Source: an uncultured Propionibacteriaceae bacterium
GTDB taxonomy: Bacteria; Actinomycetota; Actinomycetes; Propionibacteriales; Propionibacteriaceae
Reading direction: 5' to 3'
Length of the DNA: 6,556 bases
Assembly: GCA_937988865.1 (NCBI GenBank)
Contig: CALKHV010000029.1
Coordinates: 1-6,556, forward strand
Positions within the stretch are counted from its first letter, which is position 1; each line of letters starts with the position of its first letter. Of this stretch, positions 1 to 5,989 are shown piece after piece. The notes under the pieces were generated by a model. The model had not been told where the DNA came from. It made no database searches and saw only the letters and a list, made by a program, of their open reading frames with translations. A program made the translations under genes and the position numbers.

Positions 1-160
1 GCAACTGGATGATGGCGGTGTAGGCGGTGACGCGCGGATCGTCGACGGTGAGGCCCAGGAGCTTCTCTGTGAGGTTCAGGTGGCCGGTCGACGAGACCGG
101 GAGGAACTCGGTGAGCCCTTCGACGATTCCGAGTATCAGGGCATCAAAGTACGACAGCAC
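1..160 (-). CDS. uppP: Undecaprenyl-diphosphatase UppP (BacA), N-terminal part; gene runs off the left edge
   Basis: UppP is an integral membrane enzyme that dephosphorylates undecaprenyl pyrophosphate to recycle the lipid carrier for peptidoglycan and other envelope polymers; overexpression gives bacitracin resistance. Only the first 53 codons are present. They read as a first helix followed by the family signature EGLTEFLPVSSTGHL (about residues 14-28), which carries conserved acidic and Ser/His residues of the active-site region, then a typical continuation ending TAYTAIIQL at the window edge. Identity is very secure from this motif. The start is less so. GTG at 160 gives the usual short N-terminus (MLSYFDALILGIVEG) with a weak GAGAG 9 bases upstream. 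TTG at 169 and ATG at 211 are in frame, but the extra residues are not family-like and the ATG lacks a Shine-Dalgarno sequence. It is transcribed divergently from the DUF2231-like gene. Confidence 0.93.
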   Translation of the reverse strand, partial: MLSYFDALILGIVEGLTEFLPVSSTGHLNLTEKLLGLTVDDPRVTAYTAIIQL

Positions 161-254
161 GTTGGTCAACTCTCGTGGGACGACGGCGGGGTCTGGACAA
201 GTCAACACCATCGGAGGAGCTCGCGACTCACGACGGCCAGAGATGACCATTGAA

Positions 255-283
255 TTGTCAAGTAATCCGAGGAGGTCCACACT
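255..283 (+). promoter_or_regulatory. Possible promoter for the DUF2231-like gene
   Basis: TTGTCA at 255-260 resembles a -35 box (five of six consensus bases). CACACT at 278-283 is a weak -10 box (three of six), with 17 bases between. It would start transcription near 290 and give a leader of about 56 bases before the ATG at 346. On the opposite strand the overlapping bases 256-261 read TTGACA, a perfect -35 for the divergent uppP, but no good -10 follows at the right distance. Weak evidence overall. Confidence 0.25.
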
Positions 284-345
284 GGTTCCGGGCCGTGTGC
301 CCGACTCCCCGTACCAGGGCAACTGCCCAGACAAGGACCCCCAAA

Positions 346-876
346 ATGTTCGACCTGTTCAGCGGACTCCCCGTGCACATCCTCGTGCTCCACGCTGTCG
401 TGGTTCTCGGCCCCATTGCCGCGCTGTTCGCCATCGCGCTGGCGGTGCGTCCCACGTGGCGGGCATGGCTCAAGTGGCCGACCCTGACTCTTGCGGTGAT
501 CGCCACTGCCAGCGCACTGATCACCAAAGAGTCCGGCGAACAACTCGAACACCGACTGATCAACGGGCTCACCGCCGCACAGCAGGCCGATCCAGCCGTG
601 AAGGCCCAGCTCGACCTCGTCCATGAGCACACCGAGATGGGCGATCTTGCGGGTGCGGTCGGGCTGGTGTTCGGGGTTGTGGTGATACTCGCCATCTGGT
701 TCGTGCTCGTCCCGCGCGTCGTGAACGCCGGTTCTCGCCTCCAGTCGTCGACCATGAAGACCCTTGCCTCCGTGCTGGTGGTCGTGGTGTCCCTTGGCTT
801 CCTGGGCACCGTGACGCTGGCCGGCCACACGGGCGCGAAGGCCGCATGGAGCGACCAAATCTCGACCGCGAAGTAG
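346..876 (+). CDS. DUF2231-like four-helix membrane protein
   Basis: This 176-residue hydrophobic protein most resembles the DUF2231 family of predicted membrane proteins, whose biochemical role is unknown. Visible features are an N-terminal GLPVH motif (residues 7-11), four likely transmembrane helices (about 13-33, 45-61, 100-122 and 138-160), a polar segment between helices 2 and 3, and a C-terminal AGHTGAKAAW stretch (159-168) like the H-G-A motif that ends this family. Histidines at 11, 16, 69, 93, 95 and 161 sit near the predicted membrane boundaries. The ATG at 346 is preferred over the upstream in-frame ATG at 250: the family motif begins right after it, the intervening 32 residues are not membrane-like, and AAGGAC (333-338) lies upstream as a ribosome binding site. 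It is a single plus-strand gene between divergent uppP and convergent dprA. The family call rests on motif memory, not a search. Confidence 0.8.
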   Translation: MFDLFSGLPVHILVLHAVVVLGPIAALFAIALAVRPTWRAWLKWPTLTLAVIATASALITKESGEQLEHRLINGLTAAQQADPAVKAQLDLVHEHTEMGDLAGAVGLVFGVVVILAIWFVLVPRVVNAGSRLQSSTMKTLASVLVVVVSLGFLGTVTLAGHTGAKAAWSDQISTAK

Positions 877-894
877 GCGTCCTCACCGCCTGCT
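872..894 (+). terminator. Hairpin over the DUF2231-like stop codon, possible terminator
   Basis: Bases 872-879 (AGTAGGCG) pair with 887-894 (CGCCTGCT) through eight pairs, one of them a U-G wobble at 874/892, around a 7-base loop. The wobble exists only in the plus-strand transcript; on the minus strand it becomes an A-C mismatch, so the structure favours termination of the plus-strand gene. No U-tract follows, so termination is uncertain. It fills most of the 30-base gap between the convergent genes. Confidence 0.35.
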
Positions 895-906
895 GACCTC
901 TGTGAG

Positions 907-2034
907 CTACCGCGAAGCAGGACGCACCACACGCCAGGAGTCGGCTCCTACCGCTTCGACCAGACCCACCTCGGTGAGCTCGCTCAATGACGCCAGCACG
1001 CCCGGCAGCGGCAGACCCGACGTCACGGACAATGCCCCCACGTCGACCGACCCCCGGCCCGGCATGGCTTCACGCACGGTCCTCGCCGATGGCGAGAGCA
1101 GGTCGAGTCGACGCTCCGCCCCACCGAGGGGCAGCTCCGGTGCAAGGCCGAGAGGTTCCACCACCGCGCGGACATCGTCAGCGTCCGATACGAGTTCGGC
1201 CCGGCGATCACGAATCAGTCGATGTGGCGTCACTGACATACCCGAGGTCACAGGGCCCGGCACAGCCATGGCCGGACGACCGCACGCCGCGGCCCAGGCG
1301 ATGGTGTTGTGCGCACCGGATCTGGCAGCCCCCTCGACGATCACCGTGCCCTGACCGAGGGCGGCGATCAATCGATTCCGGGCCAGGAATCCGGCCCTGG
1401 TCGGGGTGTGGCCTGCGGGCACCTCACTCACGAGCAGATTGTCGGCAAGGATGAGCTCGAACAGCCTGGCGTTCCCTCGGGGGTAGGCGGAGTCCAGGCC
1501 GCCGGCGAGGACGGCGATCGTGCGCCCTTGTGCAGCCAGCGCACCCCGATGGGCAGCTGCGTCGATGCCGTACGCCCCACCCGAGACCACGGTCCACGCC
1601 TGCTGCCCTGCGGCGAGGTCGGCCGCAAGTTCCAGGGCGACGTGGTCGCCGTAACTCGTGGACGCCCTGGATCCGACGATCGAGACCGACCGACCCGCGT
1701 GCCGCGCCAAGTGCCCCGGCCCCAGCAGCCAGAGTCCGACCGGGCCGCCACCCATGCCGTTCAACTCGACGTGGTCGAGCACCGACAGCGTGTCTGGCCA
1801 CTCGTCGTCCCCGGGGATGACGAAGCGGATCCCCTCCTCGTCCGAGCGTCCGAGGAGGGCCTCAAGATCGAGGCGCGCCGCCCGAGCACCCCAGGCACTC
1901 TCGTCCCGGCCCAGCAGCCCCGTCCAGACCTCCTCGGGCGAAAAGGCAGCCAGCAATTGCGCCAACTTCGGACTTCCCGCCTCGCACACGGAAGAGAGAG
2001 CCGCCCGTGCCCGACGGTCCGATGTCCAGCTCAT
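907..2034 (-). CDS. dprA: DNA-processing protein DprA (Smf)
   Basis: DprA binds incoming single-stranded DNA during natural transformation, protects it and loads RecA; it is also widespread in bacteria not known to be competent. The 375-residue product has a helical N-terminal region (about 1-65), then the Rossmann-like DNA-processing domain (about 68-290) with SIVGSRASTSYG (118-129), VSGGAYGIDAAAHRGAL (150-166), LAGGLDSAYPRGNARLF (176-192), an F-ARNRLIAALGQGTVIVE block (216-234) and GRPAMAVPG (252-260). The C-terminal part (about 306-370) looks like the winged-helix DML1-type domain found in many DprA proteins. Length is normal for an actinobacterial DprA. Where many homologues have a glycine-rich G-x-N-x-LI segment after AVPG, this one reads VTPHRLIRD, which I take as lineage variation. 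Its ATG overlaps the comM stop as ATGA, so translation is probably coupled. It is the last gene of the minus-strand block. Confidence 0.95.
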   Translation of the reverse strand: MSWTSDRRARAALSSVCEAGSPKLAQLLAAFSPEEVWTGLLGRDESAWGARAARLDLEALLGRSDEEGIRFVIPGDDEWPDTLSVLDHVELNGMGGGPVGLWLLGPGHLARHAGRSVSIVGSRASTSYGDHVALELAADLAAGQQAWTVVSGGAYGIDAAAHRGALAAQGRTIAVLAGGLDSAYPRGNARLFELILADNLLVSEVPAGHTPTRAGFLARNRLIAALGQGTVIVEGAARSGAHNTIAWAAACGRPAMAVPGPVTSGMSVTPHRLIRDRRAELVSDADDVRAVVEPLGLAPELPLGGAERRLDLLSPSARTVREAMPGRGSVDVGALSVTSGLPLPGVLASLSELTEVGLVEAVGADSWRVVRPASR

Positions 2035-3560
2035 GCTGCACCCACCACATCGTGGCCTCGTCGCATCGCCATGGCAACGCGCAGGTGATCCTTGGTCGGC
2101 CGATCAGCACCGGCAAGGTCGGAGATGCTCCACGCCACGCGAAGGACCTTGTCGGCGCCTCGCGAGCTCAGTTGGCCACGCACGAGGGCCTCGTCGAGCA
2201 GTTCGCAACCCACCGGGAGCGGGAGATCACGCCTGAGGACCGCCCCCGGGACCTCAGCGTTCGTGCTCCAGGGCACGCCGGCGAACCGTGCGGCTTGTCT
2301 CTCACGTGCCGCACCCACACGCCTGGCCACCGCCTCGCTGGACTCCGCCACCTCGACTGCCCCCGCAAGGTAGGCGGCACGCACCGGCTGCATCTGCACC
2401 TGGATGTCGATGCGATCGAGGATCGGCCCGCTGAGCCTCTCGGCGTACCGACGGATCGCCATGGGCGCACACGTGCAAGCTGCACCCTTGGTTCCGGACC
2501 TGCCACAGGGGCACGGATTGGCCGCCAGGATGAGCTGGAAGCGAGCCGGGTACCGGGTCATGACCTCGGAACGTCCGATGACCACCCAACCCGACTCCAG
2601 CGGAGTCCTGAGTGCCTCAAGCAGCTTGGGCCCGAATTCCGGCGCTTCGTCCATGAACAGCACACCCCTGTGAGCCAGCGAGATGGCACCCGGACGCGCC
2701 ACACGCGCGCCGCCGCCGACCAGCGACGCCATGGATGCGTTGTGGTGGGGATCTGAGTAGGGCGGACGCGTGATGAGCCCATCCGACAGGTTGGCACCCG
2801 CCAGGGAGTGCAGCGCCGACACCTCCAGCGATTCGGCGCGCGTGAGATCGGGCAGCACCGAGGGAAGCCGCTCGGCCAGCATGGTCTTGCCGACACCCGG
2901 TGCACCGTGGAGGAACAAGTGGTGGCGACCGGCTGCCGCCACTTCGAGCGCCCACCTCGCCGCACCTTGGCCCACGACGTCGGACAGGTCGGACCCGCGT
3001 CCGACTGGCTGCACCGGCTGTTCGGACGCTGGCTCGACCGGCATCACCGGACGTCCGCACAGCACGTCGACCAGTTCACTGAGCGTCGCAATGCCCCAGA
3101 TGGTCATGCCATCGACGAGGCTCGCCTCGCCGACCTGGGACGCCGGCACGATCGCCCGGTCGAAGCCCGCATCAACGGCCGCCAACAGACCTGGCAGGAC
3201 GCCCCGAACCGGGCGCACGCGTCCGTCCAGGCCCAACTCGCCCATGAGCACGGTGGCGCGGGACGCGTCCACGGGCACTTCCCCCGAAGCCGCGAGCAGC
3301 GCAGCCACGATGGCCAGGTCGTAGTGGGAACCGGACTTCGGCAGCGTGGCCGGGGTCAGGTTGATCGTGACGAGTTGCGACGGCCATGACAGGCCAGCGC
3401 TCGCCACTGCCGCCTTGCACCTGTCACGCGCTTCGTAGAGGGCCGTGTCAGCCAGACCGACGAGCACGGTGCGCGGCAACCCGCCCCCGATCGCCGCCTC
3501 GACCTCGACCATCCGCCCTTCCATGCCGACGAGGCCGACGGACCAGGCGTTGCCGCTCAT
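2031..3560 (-). CDS. comM: ComM / YifB-family Mg-chelatase-like AAA+ ATPase
   Basis: ComM proteins are hexameric AAA+ helicases that promote branch migration of heteroduplex DNA during natural transformation; the family is often annotated YifB or Mg chelatase-like. This copy has 509 residues, the normal length. The N-terminal lobe (about 1-165) has the family pattern with GLADTALYEARDRCKAA (35-51), INLTPATLPKSGSHYDLAI (66-84) and MGELGLDGRVRPVRG (106-120). The AAA+ core follows: Walker A GAPGVGKT (219-226), Walker B LFMDE (301-305) and LAANPCPCG (345-353). Cysteines at 350, 352, 362 and 364 form the CxC-x9-CxC cluster of the family, a likely metal site. The C-terminal Mg-chelatase-like domain (about 405-505) ends with the helical VLRVAWSISDLAG block. 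AAGGGG eight bases upstream supports the ATG at 3560. It overlaps yraN and dprA by 4 bases each, consistent with a shared transcript and a shared role in processing taken-up DNA. Confidence 0.96.
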   Translation of the reverse strand: MSGNAWSVGLVGMEGRMVEVEAAIGGGLPRTVLVGLADTALYEARDRCKAAVASAGLSWPSQLVTINLTPATLPKSGSHYDLAIVAALLAASGEVPVDASRATVLMGELGLDGRVRPVRGVLPGLLAAVDAGFDRAIVPASQVGEASLVDGMTIWGIATLSELVDVLCGRPVMPVEPASEQPVQPVGRGSDLSDVVGQGAARWALEVAAAGRHHLFLHGAPGVGKTMLAERLPSVLPDLTRAESLEVSALHSLAGANLSDGLITRPPYSDPHHNASMASLVGGGARVARPGAISLAHRGVLFMDEAPEFGPKLLEALRTPLESGWVVIGRSEVMTRYPARFQLILAANPCPCGRSGTKGAACTCAPMAIRRYAERLSGPILDRIDIQVQMQPVRAAYLAGAVEVAESSEAVARRVGAARERQAARFAGVPWSTNAEVPGAVLRRDLPLPVGCELLDEALVRGQLSSRGADKVLRVAWSISDLAGADRPTKDHLRVAMAMRRGHDVVGAA

Positions 3561-3976
3561 TGGGTGATCCCCTTCGCATGAGCGATCTCGGGACGCCGCC
3601 CGCGGACGTCCAGCACGCCCACCCCGTCGATCCGCATACGTGGTGCGCGGACGTCGTGGGAGCGCAACCAGAGCCTGGACAACTCAACCAATTTCGACAC
3701 CTTGGCGACCGTGATCGCCTCCAGAGGGTCGCCATAGCCGATGCCAGTCCTGCACTTGACTTCGACGAACACCACGCAGTCCCGTGCGTCCGGACCGGGT
3801 TCGAGCGCGACCAGATCCAGCTCACCCGCTGGACAACGCCAGTTCCGGTCGAGGATCGTCCAGCCCAACCGCTCCAGGTACTCGGCGGCCAACCCCTCAC
3901 CCCGGCGTCCAACGACCTGGTCGTGGCCCTCGCCAGTCGCGAGAGGGCCCTTGCGTCCACCTGCAGTTCTTCCCAT
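3557..3976 (-). CDS. yraN: YraN / UPF0102 family, nuclease-fold protein
   Basis: YraN (UPF0102) proteins have a restriction-endonuclease-like fold. Their cellular role is not well established, although their frequent place beside rnhB, comM and dprA suggests DNA or R-loop metabolism. The 139-residue product shows the family blocks in order: GRRGEGLAAEYLERLGW (23-39), ILDRNWRCPAGELDLVAL (41-58) and VFVEVKCRTGIGYGDP (69-84). The probable metal-binding set is E27, D54, E72 and K74, the last two forming the E-x-K of the nuclease core. A basic N-terminal tail of about 20 residues precedes the domain. The ATG at 3976 is chosen because GGAGG (3984-3988) lies 7 bases upstream; the in-frame GTG at 3982 would leave only one base. 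The stop overlaps the comM start as ATGA. Unlike the other junctions in the block, a 117-base gap separates it from the gene upstream. Confidence 0.93.
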   Translation of the reverse strand: MGRTAGGRKGPLATGEGHDQVVGRRGEGLAAEYLERLGWTILDRNWRCPAGELDLVALEPGPDARDCVVFVEVKCRTGIGYGDPLEAITVAKVSKLVELSRLWLRSHDVRAPRMRIDGVGVLDVRGRRPEIAHAKGITQ

Positions 3977-4026
3977 GTCCACACCTCCACTGGGAGTGTG
4001 GGAGAAGGAAGGAGATTCCTGTCAGC

Positions 4027-4064
4027 CATCCACAGGTGGAGCAGGGTCGGAAGTCATCCACAGG
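4027..4064. repeat. Two direct repeats resembling DnaA boxes, upstream of yraN
   Basis: CATCCACAGG occurs at 4027-4036 and again at 4055-4064, a 28-base offset. The second copy, read as TCATCCACA (4054-4062), differs from the DnaA box consensus TTATCCACA at one position; the first, CCATCCACA (4026-4034), differs at two. They fill the middle of the only sizeable gap in the lepB-to-dprA block. The first copy also lies in a short inverted repeat, TCCAC/GTGGA. The match is visible, but DnaA binding is only an inference. Confidence 0.4.
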
Positions 4065-4093
4065 GCCTGGAAGCACGACCGGCCAGGGAACAG

Positions 4094-4405
4094 CTACTTG
4101 CCGTCGGGGACCTCAAGCTCGGAGTGCATGATCTCCTCGATCGAGACGTCACGGAAGGTCAGCACCTTCGCCGACTTCACGAAACGGGCGGGTCGGTACA
4201 TGTCCCAGACCCAGGCATCGCCCATGGACACTTCGTAGTACACGTCCCCACCCTCGGTTCGCACCTTCAGATCGACGGCGTTGCAGAGGTAGAAGCGCCG
4301 CTCGGTCTCGACCGCATACGTGAAGATGCCCACGACGTCCTTGTACTCGCGGTACAGGTCGAGTTCGAGCTTGCTCTCGTACTGCTCAAGGTCTTCAGCG
4401 CTCAT
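4094..4405 (-). CDS. DUF2469 family actinobacterial protein
   Basis: This 103-residue protein matches the DUF2469 family as I know it from Actinomycetota (the M. tuberculosis Rv2901c type); its function is not known to me. It begins MSAEDLEQYESKLELDLYRE, then has conserved blocks EYKDVVGIFTYAVETERRFY (20-39), VDLKVRTEGGDVYYEV (44-59) and DAWVWDMYRPARFVKSAKVL (63-82), and ends in an acidic tail. Length is typical for the family. No signal peptide, membrane helix or recognised catalytic motif is visible; the aromatic and charged composition suggests a small soluble alpha/beta protein. The ATG is supported by GGTGG four bases upstream and overlaps the rnhB stop as ATGA, so it is probably translated with RNase HII. 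The strict co-location with rnhB and yraN suggests a role near nucleic acid metabolism or chromosome housekeeping, but that is inference from context only. Confidence 0.93.
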   Translation of the reverse strand: MSAEDLEQYESKLELDLYREYKDVVGIFTYAVETERRFYLCNAVDLKVRTEGGDVYYEVSMGDAWVWDMYRPARFVKSAKVLTFRDVSIEEIMHSELEVPDGK

Positions 4406-5046
4406 GGTTCCACCAGCCTAGCCGCTCGCCTGACGTTGTCGAAGCACCACCGATGGATGCCGCAGGGTCCGTGGGACTCCAGCTTGACCTGGTGCGCCGC
4501 CGTGCAATATCCCTTGTGGTCCGCGAAATCGTACTCGGGGTACTCGTCGGCGTACTGGGCCATGATGTGGTCGCGGGTCACCTTCGCGACCACTGACGCC
4601 GCCGCCACGCACGCCGCAACCCGGTCACCCTTCCACACGGCAAGACCCGGGACGCCCAGGCCGTCGACCGGGAATCCGTCGGTGAGGACGAAGGACGGAC
4701 GCACATCCAGACGAAGCAGCGCTCGTCGCAAACCCTGGATATCGGCCACGTGCATGCCCAGCGCGTCGCACTCGGCCGGTTCGACACGGACGACGGCCAC
4801 GGACACCGCCTTGGTCATGATCTCGGCATAGACGCGCTCGCGCGCCAACTCGGTCAGGAGCTTGGAGTCGCGGAGACCTGTGATCTGGCGGGACGGCAGG
4901 TCTGACAGGATCACGGCCGCCGTCACCATGGGCCCTGCGCAGGCGCCGCGTCCCGCCTCATCGGCGCCGGCAACCGGCCCGAGGCCAGCCCTTCCGAGGG
5001 CTCGCTCGTAGCCGTAGAGACCCTTCCCGGGACGGATCTGGCTCAG
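4402..5046 (-). CDS. rnhB: Ribonuclease HII, probably started at CTG
   Basis: RNase HII cuts the RNA strand of RNA-DNA hybrids and removes single ribonucleotides misincorporated in DNA. From the CTG at 5046 the product has 214 residues, normal for the family. It has an actinobacterial N-terminus GKGLYGYERAL (7-17), the catalytic GADEAGRG motif with D29 and E30, LRDSKLL (58-64), the third and fourth metal-binding aspartates at D123 (VLTDG) and D159 (KVTRD), and HKGYCTAAHQ near the C-terminus. The first in-frame ATG (4929) lies after GADEAGRG and would delete two catalytic residues and the GRG substrate-recognition motif, so it cannot be the true start. No in-frame ATG, GTG or TTG precedes that motif for at least 140 bases. 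AAGGAG (5054-5059) lies 7 bases before CTG 5046, which overlaps the lepB stop as CTGA. CTG at 5049 is the alternative. Identity is secure; the start is an inference. Confidence 0.93.
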   Translation of the reverse strand: MSQIRPGKGLYGYERALGRAGLGPVAGADEAGRGACAGPMVTAAVILSDLPSRQITGLRDSKLLTELARERVYAEIMTKAVSVAVVRVEPAECDALGMHVADIQGLRRALLRLDVRPSFVLTDGFPVDGLGVPGLAVWKGDRVAACVAAASVVAKVTRDHIMAQYADEYPEYDFADHKGYCTAAHQVKLESHGPCGIHRWCFDNVRRAARLVEP

Positions 5047-5852
5047 CAGCCGACTCCTTCGGGCGAGATCGACGGCTTCTCGGGCGGCGAACCCGTGGCG
5101 TCCGGGATGTTCTCGAAGGTCGACGGAACCCGAAGCCGTTTCGCACGGTCGAACGGTGCGGCGATGAGGACGGCTGGGCCGACCACCTTGGAGATGGGGA
5201 CGAAGGCCGCCATGCCGGCCGGGGCACCGTCAGCGCTGACGTCGGCCAGGTGGCAGCGCGAGTCGCCCGAGCGGTCGCGGTGGTCGCCCATCACGAACAG
5301 ACGGTCTTTCGGAACCACGACGGTGAAGGGCACGTTCGCCGGCGCCACAGTCGCGCCATTCTCGCCGTACAGGTAACTGGATTCATCCAGAGGGACGCCG
5401 TTCACGCTCATGCGCCCTTCGTCATCGCAGCAGGTGACCGTGTCACCCGGCATCCCGATCACCCGCTTGATGAGGTGATTCGTGCTCGTGGACGGGAGCA
5501 CGCCGATCATCTCCAGAAGATGCCCGGCCCTGCCCCGCTGAGCGGGCGGCTCCACCAGCCAACTCCCCGGATCCTCGAAGACCACGATGTCACCACGATG
5601 GAAGTCCGCGACCTTCAGCGCGACGACTCGGTCATTGATCAGGAGGGTGTTCTCCATCGAACCGGAGGGGATGATGAACATCTGGCCGATGAAGGCACGC
5701 ACCAGGGCAGAAATGATCAAGGCTCCGACGATGATGATCGTCAGTTCCTTGATCGCGGCGAACGTGCGTCCGACTACCCTCGACGCGGAGCCGGGTCGAC
5801 CAGTGGCCTGGCCGGGGGGCGGCGTGGACTCGCTCAAGAGGGTTCCTTCCAT
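5043..5852 (-). CDS. lepB: Signal peptidase I (LepB)
   Basis: Signal peptidase I is a membrane-anchored serine protease that removes signal peptides from proteins exported by the Sec and Tat systems. The 269-residue product has a short cytoplasmic N-terminus, one transmembrane helix (about 36-57), then the catalytic boxes: IPSGSMENTL (61-70) with nucleophile S65, LIKRVIGMPGD (127-137) with general base K129, and GDHRDRSGDSR (189-199). Vicinal cysteines (141-142) just after the GDTVT segment are common in actinobacterial enzymes. The ATG at 5852 is preferred over the in-frame GTG at 5942: it has GAGG (5858-5861) 5 bases upstream and lies about 34 bases below a TACAAT -10 box. The GTG has no ribosome binding site and sits beside the rplS terminator stem. 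The stop overlaps the inferred rnhB start. It is probably the first gene of the operon running to dprA. Confidence 0.95.
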   Translation of the reverse strand: MEGTLLSESTPPPGQATGRPGSASRVVGRTFAAIKELTIIIVGALIISALVRAFIGQMFIIPSGSMENTLLINDRVVALKVADFHRGDIVVFEDPGSWLVEPPAQRGRAGHLLEMIGVLPSTSTNHLIKRVIGMPGDTVTCCDDEGRMSVNGVPLDESSYLYGENGATVAPANVPFTVVVPKDRLFVMGDHRDRSGDSRCHLADVSADGAPAGMAAFVPISKVVGPAVLIAAPFDRAKRLRVPSTFENIPDATGSPPEKPSISPEGVGC

Positions 5853-5891
5853 GACGGCCTCGCCGGGCGGGGTTCCGCCAACCGCTCCCCC

Positions 5892-5897
5892 ATTGTA
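5892..5897 (-). promoter_or_regulatory. lepB: -10 box for the lepB operon
   Basis: The minus strand reads TACAAT here, five of six bases of the sigma-70 -10 consensus in otherwise very GC-rich sequence. A start near 5886 would give a leader of about 34 bases to the lepB ATG. No convincing -35 box is seen 16-18 bases upstream, which is common in actinobacterial promoters. It lies just downstream of the rplS terminator, where a new promoter is expected. Confidence 0.55.
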
Positions 5898-5943
5898 GGA
5901 CGAGGCCACAGTCCACCCGGGGGACGCGGCGGGGGTAGACACA

Positions 5944-5979
5944 GCGACGGGCCCCGAGTGGGAACCCGGGGCCCGTCGC
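5944..5979 (-). terminator. rplS: Strong hairpin terminator downstream of rplS
   Basis: GCGACGGGCCCCG (5944-5956) is perfectly complementary to CGGGGCCCGTCGC (5967-5979), making a 13-pair stem around a 10-base loop, ten bases past the rplS stop codon. In the rplS transcript the stem is followed by TGTGTCT, a short U-rich but imperfect tail, as is usual for actinobacterial terminators. It separates rplS from lepB. Confidence 0.85.
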
Positions 5980-5989
5980 GAAGCGAACG

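Noticed and set aside
250..345. Upstream ATG extension of the DUF2231-like gene
   Set aside because: The 32 extra residues are polar and basic, unlike the family, and the ATG at 346 has its own ribosome binding site directly before the conserved motif.
1309..2756. Long plus-strand open frames opposite dprA and comM
   Set aside because: Compositionally biased shadows of clearly identified minus-strand genes; no family motif and no ribosome binding site logic.
4026..4064. A replication origin
   Set aside because: Only two imperfect DnaA-like boxes, no AT-rich unwinding region and no dnaA/dnaN neighbours.
4066..4087. Terminator after DUF2469 (CCTGG/CCAGG)
   Set aside because: Five pairs around a 12-base loop with no U-tract is within chance for this composition.
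3386..4831. A 481-codon open frame on the plus strand
   Set aside because: It lies antisense to the comM start, yraN, DUF2469 and rnhB, all recognised with catalytic motifs. Its translation is low-complexity (R, P, S, T, H-rich) with no domain, as expected for the shadow of high-GC genes.
4930..5046. Frameshift or pseudogene in rnhB
   Set aside because: The frame is open through the full family N-terminus and all four catalytic acidic residues are present, so a non-ATG start explains the data more simply.
5853..5942. Thirty-residue N-terminal extension of LepB from GTG 5942
   Set aside because: No ribosome binding site, adjacent to the rplS terminator stem and mostly upstream of the TACAAT -10 box.
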